From contig JALXDT010000189.1 in NCBI GenBank assembly GCA_027070475.1, forward strand, positions 1 to 18,361: a stretch of 18,361 nt of DNA. The letters are read 5' to 3'. Position 1 is the first letter of the stretch. Each line of letters begins with the position of its first letter. A program made the position numbers and the translations under genes. The notes under the pieces are model-generated. The model was given only the letters and a program-made list of their open reading frames with translations, was not told the DNA's origin and did no database searches. Of this stretch, positions 1-6,550 are shown piece after piece. The stretch is from Candidatus Aminicenantota bacterium. GTDB taxonomy: Bacteria > Acidobacteriota > Aminicenantia > JAMOAD01.

Positions 1-28
1 AATATTTTAAAAGATTTAGGAGGTAAAA

Positions 29-940
29 ATGGGTGTTGACACATTTAAAGTTAAGGATTCGATTTTTAAAATTTTCCCAGAGAATGGAAACAATCTTTTT
101 AGCTGGACTTTTAAAGGAGAGGAGATCTTCTATTATCCTGAAAATTTTGTAGAGGAAAGGCAAAAGTTTTATAATGGAGGAAATCCAATACTTTTCCCCT
201 CTGTTGGAAGAACCTGGTTAATTGAAGAGGATAAGAGAACATTGGGTAAATATAAAATTTACGGGGAGGAGAAACTTTATAATATGCCACTTCATGGATT
301 TGTTGATTTAGGAGAGTGGGAAAAAGTTGAGGAAACCGAAGAAGATGATTTAGTAAAAGTTAAGTATAAATTTTTCTATAATAATTTAAAGAATGAGTAC
401 TATCCATTTTCAGTTGATTTTTTTATTGAGTACATTCTTAATGAAAAAAAGCTAACCATAATTTCAGAGATTATCAATAATTCTGATAAAATTGTACCCT
501 TTGCATATGGACTACATCCCTATTTTTATTTTAGAAAGGATAATAATAATATTGAAGTTGTTTTAAATTGCAGAAAAGAGATTATTTTGGATGATGAGAT
601 GAAAATAGGAGTGGGAGAGAAAGATTTTAATGAAAAAAAGATTCCTATTATTTCGGGAAAATACTACGAGAGAGCTTTTAAAGAAATAGAGACAAATACA
701 GCGGAGATTATAAACAGGAGCACAGGAAGGAGTGTTCAAATAGTTTATGATGAAAATGTAGAAATTCTCGTTTTATATTCAGTTGAAGATAAAGATTTTG
801 TGTGTCTTGAACCATGGACCAGAGGACTTGGCGGATTTGGTTCTTTAAGTATTAAAAATTATGAGCAGGGAAACAAATTAATCTTTTTGAAACCAGGAGA
901 ATCAAAAAAGATAGAAATTTCATATATAATAAAGCCTTAG
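29..940 (+). CDS. Aldose 1-epimerase (mutarotase) family protein
   Basis: A 303-residue protein of the galactose-mutarotase-like fold. Such enzymes interconvert alpha and beta anomers of aldoses in the cytoplasm. Visible family motifs in order are GNPILFP (51-57, sugar-pocket loop), PLHGF with His89, GLHPYF with His163 (candidate catalytic acid), and LEPWT with Glu261 (candidate catalytic base). The length is normal for the shorter LacX/YeaD-like branch, and no signal peptide is present. The start is well supported by AGGAGGT at 18-24, four bases before the ATG. The gene may belong to an upstream operon cut by the window edge, since no promoter is visible in the 28 bases before it. Family assignment is firm. 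The substrate (free hexose or hexose-6-phosphate) cannot be told from sequence. Confidence 0.88.
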   Translation: MGVDTFKVKDSIFKIFPENGNNLFSWTFKGEEIFYYPENFVEERQKFYNGGNPILFPSVGRTWLIEEDKRTLGKYKIYGEEKLYNMPLHGFVDLGEWEKVEETEEDDLVKVKYKFFYNNLKNEYYPFSVDFFIEYILNEKKLTIISEIINNSDKIVPFAYGLHPYFYFRKDNNNIEVVLNCRKEIILDDEMKIGVGEKDFNEKKIPIISGKYYERAFKEIETNTAEIINRSTGRSVQIVYDENVEILVLYSVEDKDFVCLEPWTRGLGGFGSLSIKNYEQGNKLIFLKPGESKKIEISYIIKP

Positions 941-952
941 ATTTATGTTGTG

Positions 953-981
953 TTGACAGAAAAAGAAAAATGGCATAGAAT
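953..981 (+). promoter_or_regulatory. Sigma70-type promoter for the small secreted protein
   Basis: A perfect -35 TTGACA (953-958) is followed by a 17-base spacer and -10 TAGAAT (976-981). Transcription should begin at about 988-990, and the downstream ATG is at 990. There is no Shine-Dalgarno sequence between the -10 and the ATG, so the mRNA would be leaderless or nearly so. Confidence 0.75.
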
Positions 982-989
982 TTTTAACA

Positions 990-1463
990 ATGTCAAAACG
1001 ACTTGTTTTTTTTCTTTTATTATTTGCTCTTCTTCTTTTTTTTATAACTCTTAATGAAGGAAAGGCTACAGAAAATCCAAATATAAAAATAGATATTTCT
1101 TTTTCAAAAAACAGACTAAAGAGAGGCAAAACTTATAAGTTATTTCTTAATTTCAAATTAAAGAATAATTATCTTTTAAATTACTATCCCATATTAAATA
1201 TCAGTATTTTAGAGAGCAATGGTCTTGATTTTTCAAAAGATAGTTTTAAAGCCAATGAGATTGACATAGAGTTAAAAACAATAAAGGAAAAGAAATTCAT
1301 AGACACAACAACTCCTATTACTATTCCTTTTGAAGTTTTTAAAGTGGCTAAACGGGGAAAATATAAATTAAGAATTCGTTTGGAAGGATTTCTTACAAAT
1401 ATAAAAGAAAACTATGTTATTAAATTTGTCAATGAAGCTGAGATTGATTATAAAATTTATTAG
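990..1463 (+). CDS. Small exported protein of unknown function
   Basis: A 157-residue protein I do not recognise. Residues 1-26 look like a signal peptide or N-terminal anchor: a basic start (SKR), then a long Leu/Phe core, then a polar region. The remainder is Lys-rich and dominated by alternating hydrophobic residues, which suggests a beta-sandwich; a DsbD-N-like or Ig-like fold is possible but unproven. No cysteine lies in the mature part, so a thiol role is unlikely. The start codon lies just 8 bases after a good -10 box and has no ribosome binding site. The next gene follows after 11 bases, with its Shine-Dalgarno sequence beginning at this stop codon, so the two are probably co-transcribed. 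Confidence 0.6.
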   Translation: MSKRLVFFLLLFALLLFFITLNEGKATENPNIKIDISFSKNRLKRGKTYKLFLNFKLKNNYLLNYYPILNISILESNGLDFSKDSFKANEIDIELKTIKEKKFIDTTTPITIPFEVFKVAKRGKYKLRIRLEGFLTNIKENYVIKFVNEAEIDYKIY

Positions 1464-1474
1464 GAGAGGTTAAT

Positions 1475-2596
1475 ATGCATAAAAACATCAAACCTGTAAG
1501 AACTAAGAAGGATTTGAAAAAGTTTATTAGAGTACCTTATAAGATTTATGGAAGAATTTACAGAAATTGGGTTCCTCCTCTTGAGATTGATATGAAGGAA
1601 AGACTTGATAAGAAAAAATATCCCTTTTTTGAATACAGTGATTCTGAATTTTTTATTTATGAGGAAGATGGTGAGGTTTTAGGTAGGATAACAGCTTCTG
1701 TTAACCATCGCTATAATGACCATTTTAACAAAAAAACAGGATTTTTTGGATTTTTTGAATCTGTGGACAGACAGTATGTTGCTGATGCACTTTTTGAAGC
1801 TGCTTTTGAATGGGTTAAAGAGAGAGGAATGGAAGATATAATGGGACCCTTTAATTTTTCTACAAATGAGGAGGGTGGACTTTTAATAAAAGGTTTTGAT
1901 AGACCCCCTATGCTTTTAATGACATACAATCCTGAATATTATATAGCTCTTTATGAGAATGCTGGCTTAAAAAAAATTAAAGAATGGTGGGCATGGTATG
2001 TTACTAAATGGAATGTGAGAATTTCAGACAGAATGAAAAAATTTGTTGAAAAAGTGGAGAGCAGAGAGGATACAGTTATAAGAACAATTAATATGAAGGA
2101 TTTTAAGAATGAAGTTGAGAGAATAAAAGAGATATACAATGAAGCATGGCTGGATAATTGGGGTTTTGTGCCATATACTGATGCTGAAATAGATAAACTT
2201 GCTAAAGATTTGAAGATGATTGTTGATCCCAATCTTGTTTTATTTGCTGAGATTAATGGAGAACCTGCTGGTTTTTTAATTGCTTTCAGAGATATTCATG
2301 AAATTTTAATAGATTTAAAAGGAAAGCTCTTTCCATTTGGAATTATAAAACTTCTTCTTGGTATGAAAAAGATAAAAAATATGAGAGTTGTAACTCTTGG
2401 AGTTAAGCATAAATTTAGAAGAAGAGGTTTTGATGTTGCTCTTTATTATAATGTTATAAAAAATGCAATGAAGATGGGAATTGAAGGCTCTGAAATGTCA
2501 TGGATTTTGGATGATAATTATGTAATGAATAATATATTAAAGAATATTAATGCCACTAAATACAAGATTTATGGTATTTATGGAAAAGAGTTATAA
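1475..2596 (+). CDS. GNAT-fold N-acetyltransferase-like protein, YghO family
   Basis: A 373-residue cytoplasmic protein resembling the YghO-type GNAT family. Conserved-looking stretches are NWVPPL (31-36), GRITASVN (70-77), GFFGFFE (89-95), GPFNFSTNEEGGLLIKGFD (124-142) and, near the C-terminus, an acetyl-CoA-site-like RRRGFDVALYYN around residue 315. Members of this family are often annotated only as 'N-acetyltransferase'; substrates are unknown to me. The start is supported by AGGAGAGG at 1462-1469, five bases before the ATG. It probably shares the promoter at 953-981 with the small exported protein upstream. Family call is reasonably sure; acetyltransferase activity itself is inferred. Confidence 0.8.
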   Translation: MHKNIKPVRTKKDLKKFIRVPYKIYGRIYRNWVPPLEIDMKERLDKKKYPFFEYSDSEFFIYEEDGEVLGRITASVNHRYNDHFNKKTGFFGFFESVDRQYVADALFEAAFEWVKERGMEDIMGPFNFSTNEEGGLLIKGFDRPPMLLMTYNPEYYIALYENAGLKKIKEWWAWYVTKWNVRISDRMKKFVEKVESREDTVIRTINMKDFKNEVERIKEIYNEAWLDNWGFVPYTDAEIDKLAKDLKMIVDPNLVLFAEINGEPAGFLIAFRDIHEILIDLKGKLFPFGIIKLLLGMKKIKNMRVVTLGVKHKFRRRGFDVALYYNVIKNAMKMGIEGSEMSWILDDNYVMNNILKNINATKYKIYGIYGKEL

Positions 2597-2600
2597 ACAA

Positions 2601-2629
2601 TTGACAAAAGTTTTTATATGTGATAAAAA
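2601..2629 (+). promoter_or_regulatory. Sigma70-type promoter for exbD
   Basis: A perfect TTGACA (2601-2606) begins five bases after the preceding stop codon, followed by a 17-base spacer and a weak -10 TAAAAA (2624-2629). A TG one base upstream of the -10 (2621-2622) gives an extended -10. The predicted start is near 2636, which leaves a leader of about 20 bases containing GGAGGT (2645-2650). Confidence 0.6.
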
Positions 2630-2656
2630 AAGCTATTAAATTTTGGAGGTTGCACA

Positions 2657-3067
2657 ATGGGTATGGCAGTTGGTGGTACAAGTACCACAAAATCAGATCC
2701 TAATGTAGTTCCTTTAATTGACATTTTATTAGTTTTATTGGTTATTTTTATGGTAATAACTCCTTCTACCCAGAAGGGAATAGATCTTAAATTACCTGAA
2801 ACTGCTTCAGGTCAGGATCAGGGGCCATCAAATGTTATTATTTTATCTTTGAAAAGCGATTTAACTGTTATGATAAATCAGGAAAAGGTCCCTTATGATT
2901 TACTTGTTCAAAGATTAAGGGATATATACTCTACAAGACAGGATAAAACTATTTTTATAAGAGCAAACTCCAAACTTCCATACAAAGAGGTTGTTAAAAT
3001 TATAGATGCTGCCAAAAGTGCGGGTGTGGAAGTTATTGGAATTGTTCCGGAAAGATACGACGAATAA
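2657..3067 (+). CDS. exbD: ExbD/TolR family biopolymer transport protein
   Basis: A 136-residue inner-membrane protein. A short polar N-terminus (1-16) is followed by one transmembrane helix (about 17-36) with Asp22 in VPLIDILLVLL. This is the conserved intramembrane Asp that carries proton flow in ExbD/TolR. The periplasmic domain follows to residue 136, ending with the typical KEVVKIIDAAKSAGVEVIGIVPE segment. ExbD works with ExbB/TolQ to energise TonB or TolA-type partners across a periplasm, which implies a diderm cell. No exbB, tolQ or tonB gene lies in the window. GGAGGT at 2645-2650 supports the start six bases later; Met3 is a weaker alternative. ExbD and TolR cannot be separated from sequence alone. 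Confidence 0.9.
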   Translation: MGMAVGGTSTTKSDPNVVPLIDILLVLLVIFMVITPSTQKGIDLKLPETASGQDQGPSNVIILSLKSDLTVMINQEKVPYDLLVQRLRDIYSTRQDKTIFIRANSKLPYKEVVKIIDAAKSAGVEVIGIVPERYDE

Positions 3068-3072
3068 AAAAC

Positions 3073-3468
3073 TTGGATTATCTAACGGTTGTTTCATCTA
3101 ATAGAATAGAGTCTATTAATATTACATCAAAAGTTCAAGAGTTAATTTCTTCTTACAAAGAGGGAATTATATTTTTATATGTCCCTCATACAACGGCTGG
3201 TATATTTATAAATGAATCTGCTGACCCTGATGTGGTTTTTGATATTAACAGTAAGTTAAACTCATTGGTTCCGTCTGGAGCAGGTTATAGACACTTTGAG
3301 GGGAATTCAGATTCCCATATAAAATCAGTTATTGTCGGGAATCAGCTTTTTGTCTTTTTTGAAGATGGGAGATTGTCTTTGGGTACGTGGGGAGGAATAT
3401 TCTTTGCTGAATTTGATGGTCCAAGACAGAGAAAGATATATTATAGAATTGAAGAAAAAAATAAATAA
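3073..3468 (+). CDS. YjbQ family (UPF0047) protein
   Basis: A 131-residue small cytoplasmic protein with the full UPF0047 signature: HTTAGIFINE (39-48) with following DPD (51-53), HFEGN (74-78), SHIK (81-84) and the C-terminal block GTWGGIFFAEFDGPR (104-118). Some family members show weak thiamine-phosphate synthase activity; the physiological role is unsettled. No ATG is available near the expected N-terminus, so the TTG at 3073 is the best start and gives a family-typical length. It lies five bases after the exbD stop, and no clear Shine-Dalgarno sequence precedes it, so initiation may depend on translational coupling to exbD. Its 3' end overlaps the AT-rich region upstream of the tRNA operon promoter. 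Confidence 0.85.
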   Translation: MDYLTVVSSNRIESINITSKVQELISSYKEGIIFLYVPHTTAGIFINESADPDVVFDINSKLNSLVPSGAGYRHFEGNSDSHIKSVIVGNQLFVFFEDGRLSLGTWGGIFFAEFDGPRQRKIYYRIEEKNK

Positions 3469-3481
3469 AATTTTAAAACTA

Positions 3482-3510
3482 TTGACAAATTTGTTTATTT
3501 TTGCTAAATT
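3482..3510 (+). promoter_or_regulatory. Strong promoter of the tRNA-tuf operon
   Basis: TTGACA (3482-3487), a 17-base spacer and -10 TAAATT (3505-3510), with TGC immediately before the -10 (an extended -10). The bases upstream (about 3458-3479) are all A/T except one, as expected for an UP element binding the alpha subunit C-terminal domain. The discriminator after the -10 contains GCC (3513-3515). G/C there is a known trait of ppGpp-controlled stable-RNA promoters. The predicted start near 3517 is about six bases before tRNA-Thr. Confidence 0.8.
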
Positions 3511-3522
3511 TAGCCTGTTTCT

Positions 3523-3595
3523 GCTGGCGTAGCTCAATCGGTAGAGCAGCTGATTTGTAATCAGCAGGTCGTGGGTTCAAGTCCCTCCGCCAGCT
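3523..3595 (+). tRNA. tRNA-Thr (anticodon UGU)
   Basis: A 73-base cloverleaf. Acceptor arm GCTGGCG pairs with CGCCAGC, the anticodon stem is GCTGA/TCAGC with loop TTTGTAA, and the T-loop is TTCAAGT. The T-stem has one apparent U-U mismatch. The discriminator base is T and CCA is not encoded. First gene of a four-tRNA cluster ahead of tuf; counterpart by order and anticodon of E. coli thrU. Confidence 0.97.
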
Positions 3596-3601
3596 AATAA
3601 T

Positions 3602-3684
3602 GGGTAGGTGCCAGAGCGGTCAAATGGGGCGGGCTGTAAACCCGTTGCCGAGAGGCTACAGAGGTTCGAATCCTCTCCTGCCCA
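3602..3684 (+). tRNA. tRNA-Tyr (anticodon GUA)
   Basis: An 83-base class II tRNA with a long variable arm (around TGCCGAGAGGCTA). Acceptor GGGTAGG pairs with CCTGCCC through one G-U pair. The anticodon stem GCGGG/CCCGT encloses CTGTAAA, giving GUA. The T-loop is TTCGAAT. Discriminator A, CCA not encoded. Six bases separate it from the preceding tRNA. Confidence 0.97.
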
Positions 3685-3692
3685 TTTTTAAT

Positions 3693-3764
3693 GCGGGAGT
3701 AGCTCAGTGGTAGAGCTCCTGCCTTCCAAGCAGGAGGTCGCGGGTTCAAATCCCGTCTCCCGCT
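3693..3764 (+). tRNA. tRNA-Gly (anticodon UCC)
   Basis: A 72-base cloverleaf. Acceptor GCGGGAG/CTCCCGC, anticodon stem CCTGC/GCAGG with loop CTTCCAA, T-stem CGGG with loop TTCAAAT. Discriminator T, as usual for bacterial tRNA-Gly. CCA not encoded. It sits eight bases after tRNA-Tyr. Confidence 0.97.
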
Positions 3765-3771
3765 CTTAAAT

Positions 3772-3844
<73 letters not shown>

Positions 3845-3881
3845 TATTATATATGATTTAAATTTTTTAGGAGGTAAATAA

Positions 3882-5084
3882 ATGGCGAAAGAGAAGTTTG
3901 AGAGGACGAAGCCTCATTTAAATGTTGGAACGATAGGGCACGTGGATCACGGAAAGACGACATTGACGGCGGCAATAACGAAGGTATTGCATATGAAGCA
4001 TCCCAATGTAGAGTACAGGGATTTCTGGAGTATTGACAATGCACCGGAGGAGAAGGCAAGAGGTATAACGATACAGATAGCGCACGTTGAGTATGAGACG
4101 GATAAGAGGCATTATGCACATATAGATTGTCCTGGGCATGCTGACTATGTAAAGAACATGATAACAGGAGCTGCACAGATGGATGGAGCGATATTGGTGG
4201 TTGCGGCTACTGATGGGCCGATGCCACAGACGAGGGAGCATATATTGTTAGCGAGACAGGTTAATGTTCCTGCGATAGTGGTATTTTTGAACAAGACGGA
4301 TATGGTGGATGATGAGGAGATATTGGAATTGGTAGAGTTAGAGGTAAGGGAGTTATTGAGTGATTATGGATTTCCTGGAGATGAGATACCAGTGATAAAG
4401 GGGAGTGCATTGAAGGTATTGGAGACAGATAGTGATAATCCTGATGATGAGGCATATAAGCCGATATGGGAGTTAGCGCAGGCATTGGATGATTATATAC
4501 CGGAGCCGAAGAGGGATGTTGACAAGCCGTTTTTGATGCCGATAGAGGATATATTTAGTATAAGTGGAAGAGGAACGGTAGTTACGGGAAGGATAGAGAG
4601 AGGAGTAGTGAGAGTAGGAGAAGAGGTAGAGATAGTAGGGATAAGAGAGACGAGGAAGAAGGTAGTTACAGGGGTAGAGATGTTCAGGAAGATATTGGAT
4701 GAGGGAATAGCAGGAGATAATGTAGGTGTGTTGTTAAGAGGAACGGATAAGGATGAGGTGGAGAGAGGAATGGTATTGGCGGCACCAGGTACAATAACAC
4801 CTCATACGAAGTTTAAGGCAGAGGTATATGTATTGAAGAAAGAGGAAGGAGGAAGACATACACCTTTTTACAGTGGATACAGGCCACAGTTTTATTTCAG
4901 GACGACGGATGTTACGGGAGAGATAATATTGCCGGAAGGAGTGAAGATGGTATTGCCGGGAGATAACACGGAGATGACGATAGAGTTGATAAAGCCGATA
5001 GCGATGGAGAAAGGATTGAGGTTTGCAATCAGAGAAGGCGGAAGGACAATAGGAGCCGGATCTGTTACTGAGATTATTGAATAG
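3882..5084 (+). CDS. tuf: Elongation factor Tu
   Basis: A 400-residue GTPase that carries aminoacyl-tRNA to the ribosomal A site. The G domain shows GHVDHGKT (19-26, P-loop), GITI with Thr63 (switch I), DCPGH (82-86, switch II), NKTD (137-140, base recognition) and SALK (175-178). Domains II and III follow at full length, including the tRNA-binding GGRHTPFYSGYRPQFYFRTTDVTG region. AGGAGGT (3869-3875) supports the start. The switch I flank reads IQIAHVEYET rather than the NTSHVEYDT type. Codon use differs sharply from all neighbouring genes: by my hand tally Ile is about 30 ATA against 3 ATT and 1 ATC, and Leu is only TTG/TTA with no CTN. The last eight or so codons return to the local style. 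Identity is certain; the unusual coding style suggests recombination or transfer. Confidence 0.98.
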   Translation: MAKEKFERTKPHLNVGTIGHVDHGKTTLTAAITKVLHMKHPNVEYRDFWSIDNAPEEKARGITIQIAHVEYETDKRHYAHIDCPGHADYVKNMITGAAQMDGAILVVAATDGPMPQTREHILLARQVNVPAIVVFLNKTDMVDDEEILELVELEVRELLSDYGFPGDEIPVIKGSALKVLETDSDNPDDEAYKPIWELAQALDDYIPEPKRDVDKPFLMPIEDIFSISGRGTVVTGRIERGVVRVGEEVEIVGIRETRKKVVTGVEMFRKILDEGIAGDNVGVLLRGTDKDEVERGMVLAAPGTITPHTKFKAEVYVLKKEEGGRHTPFYSGYRPQFYFRTTDVTGEIILPEGVKMVLPGDNTEMTIELIKPIAMEKGLRFAIREGGRTIGAGSVTEIIE

Positions 5085-5096
5085 AGGTTTTAGAGA

Positions 5097-5255
5097 ATGG
5101 CAGATAACCGAATCATAGTTCATCTTAAATGTACTGTGTGCAAGAATAAGAACTATACAACAGTAAGAAATAGAAAAAACCAGAAGGGCAAACTTGAACT
5201 GAAAAAGTATTGCCCTACCTGTAGAAAGCATACGATTCATAAAGAATCTAAGTAG
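5097..5255 (+). CDS. rpmG: 50S ribosomal protein L33
   Basis: A 52-residue, strongly basic protein of the large ribosomal subunit. Two zinc-knuckle pairs, CTVC (12-15) and CPTC (39-42), make this the zinc-binding (C+) form of L33; the motif KNKNYTTVRNRKNQKGKLELKKYCP is typical. The start ATG is 12 bases after the tuf stop and is preceded by a weak AGAGG (5083-5087). The stop codon TAG occupies 5253-5255, and its last two bases are also the first two bases of tRNA-Trp. Its place between tuf and secE is conserved in many bacteria. Confidence 0.95.
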   Translation: MADNRIIVHLKCTVCKNKNYTTVRNRKNQKGKLELKKYCPTCRKHTIHKESK

Positions 5256-5326
5256 GCCAGTAGCTCAATTGGTAGAGCGTCGGTCTCCAAAACCGAGGGC
5301 TGGGGGTTCAAGTCCTCCCTGGCCTG
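5254..5326 (+). tRNA. tRNA-Trp (anticodon CCA)
   Basis: A 73-base cloverleaf. Acceptor AGGCCAG (5254-5260) pairs with CTGGCCT (5319-5325), and the discriminator is G5326. The anticodon stem TCGGT/ACCGA encloses CTCCAAA, giving CCA. The T-stem GGGGG/CCTCC has one G-U pair. CCA is not encoded at the 3' end. Its 5' AG is shared with the rpmG stop codon. The position between rpmG and secE is a known bacterial arrangement. Confidence 0.96.
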
Positions 5327-5351
5327 CTTTTATAAAATAAGGAGTGAGAAG

Positions 5352-5546
5352 TTGTTAACTAAAACAAAAAAATTCCTGAGTGAGATTAAGTCAGAGATTA
5401 AGAAGGTAACCTGGCCATCTATGCAAGAGGTTTATGCTACAACTATTATGGTGATAATTGCAGTTATTTTCTTTGGCTTCTATCTCTGGTCAATGGATGT
5501 GGTGTTTGGATGGTTGGTTCAGAGTTTGAAGAACTTTTTTAGGTGA
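5352..5546 (+). CDS. secE: Preprotein translocase subunit SecE
   Basis: A 64-residue single-span form of SecE, the clamp subunit of the SecYEG protein-conducting channel. The amphipathic cytoplasmic helix carries the signature EIKKVTWPSMQEV (residues 14-27), followed by one membrane helix (about 29-47). This is the short form, unlike the three-span SecE of E. coli. The start codon is TTG at 5352, preceded by AAGGAG (5339-5344); the only in-frame ATG nearby lies inside the signature, so TTG is the only reasonable choice. The stop TGA (5544-5546) overlaps the start region of nusG. Confidence 0.93.
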   Translation: MLTKTKKFLSEIKSEIKKVTWPSMQEVYATTIMVIIAVIFFGFYLWSMDVVFGWLVQSLKNFFR

Positions 5547-5551
5547 TGAAA

Positions 5552-6091
5552 ATGGGAAATGAAGATATGAAATGGTATGTAGTCCATACTATGACAGGGT
5601 CAGAGGAGTTTGTTGCTAAAGCAATAAGGGAAAGAGCAGAAAAAGAGGGTATTGCAGACGAAATAGGTGAGATTCTTGTTCCTACTGAAAAGGTTGTTGA
5701 AGTTAAAGGTGGAGAAAAAAAGATTGTTACAAAAAGGTCCTTTCCCGGTTATATTATTATTCAAATGGTTTTGAATGATAGAAATCAGAATATAGTTAAA
5801 AATGTTCCCAAGGTAACAGGTTTTGTAGGAGCTGAAGGCAAACCCGTGCCCTTAACTGAGAAAGAGGTGAAAAGAATAATATCTCATATTGAAACCACTG
5901 AAAAGAAACCGATGCCTAAATATAAGTTCGAAAGAGGAGAAGCTGTTAGAATAATAGATGGCCCATTCCTTAATTTTAATGGAGTTATAGAAGAGGTAGA
6001 TGAGAAGAGGCAGGTTTTAAAGGTTACTGTCACAATATTTGGTCGAGCTACCCCTGTGGAGCTTGACTTTTTACAGGTTGAGAAGATTTAA
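5552..6091 (+). CDS. nusG: Transcription termination/antitermination factor NusG
   Basis: NusG links RNA polymerase to Rho or to ribosomal protein S10. The N-terminal NGN domain begins with KWYVVHTMTGSEE and contains the conserved SFPGYIII block. The C-terminal KOW domain starts near FERGEAVRIIDGPF and ends ATPVELDFLQVEKI. Four in-frame starts exist: GTG 5543, ATG 5546, ATG 5552 and ATG 5567. I chose 5552 because AGGTGA (5541-5546), a good Shine-Dalgarno match, lies five bases before it, giving 179 residues. The ATG at 5546, which shares one base with the secE stop, is also possible. Tight secE-nusG coupling is typical. Confidence 0.95.
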   Translation: MGNEDMKWYVVHTMTGSEEFVAKAIRERAEKEGIADEIGEILVPTEKVVEVKGGEKKIVTKRSFPGYIIIQMVLNDRNQNIVKNVPKVTGFVGAEGKPVPLTEKEVKRIISHIETTEKKPMPKYKFERGEAVRIIDGPFLNFNGVIEEVDEKRQVLKVTVTIFGRATPVELDFLQVEKI

Positions 6092-6106
6092 AAAAGGAGA
6101 ATAGAT

Positions 6107-6550
6107 ATGCCACCGAAAAAGAAAAAAGAAATAATGGCGCAGGTTAGGATGCAAATTCCTGCGGGTCAGGCAAGTCCGGCGCCTCCAGTAGGTTCGGCCT
6201 TGGGACCCCATGGAATTAGTTTGATGGATTTTGTAAAACAGTTTAATGATAAAACTTCAAAATTGGAACCCGGAATAACTGTCCCTGTGATTGTTAATAT
6301 TTATAAGGATAGAAGTTTTGATTTTGTTATAAAAACAACCCCTGCTGCTGTTCTTTTAAAGAAGGCTGCAAAAATAGCCAAAGGTTCAGGTGAGCCTAAT
6401 AAAAATAAGGTTGGAAAGGTTACAATGAAGGATATTGAAGAGATTGCAAAGTACAAAATGCCAGACCTTAACACTGATGATCTTGAAATGGCTAAAAGAA
6501 TTATTATGGGAACAGCAAAATCAATGGGAGTGGAGATAGAAAATGAGTGA
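6107..6550 (+). CDS. rplK: 50S ribosomal protein L11
   Basis: A 147-residue protein of the GTPase-associated centre that binds 23S rRNA around helices 43/44. The N-terminal domain contains IPAGQASPAPPVG (17-29), the proline-rich segment involved in thiostrepton action. The C-terminal rRNA-binding domain ends MAKRIIMGTAKSMGVEI. The N-terminus MPPKKKKEIMAQ is slightly longer and more Lys-rich than usual. A strong AAGGAG (6094-6099) precedes the start by seven bases. The last eight bases, including the stop TGA, overlap rplA. Confidence 0.97.
   Translation: MPPKKKKEIMAQVRMQIPAGQASPAPPVGSALGPHGISLMDFVKQFNDKTSKLEPGITVPVIVNIYKDRSFDFVIKTTPAAVLLKKAAKIAKGSGEPNKNKVGKVTMKDIEEIAKYKMPDLNTDDLEMAKRIIMGTAKSMGVEIENE

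Noticed and set aside
3847..5240. Several long open frames on the minus strand opposite tuf and rpmG
   Set aside because: They are shadows created by the purine-rich, ATA/TTG-biased codons of tuf; their products have no recognisable motif, and no ribosome binding sites support them.
5352..5546. secE as truncated gene
   Set aside because: A 64-residue, single-span SecE is the usual form outside enterics; the signature and membrane helix are intact.
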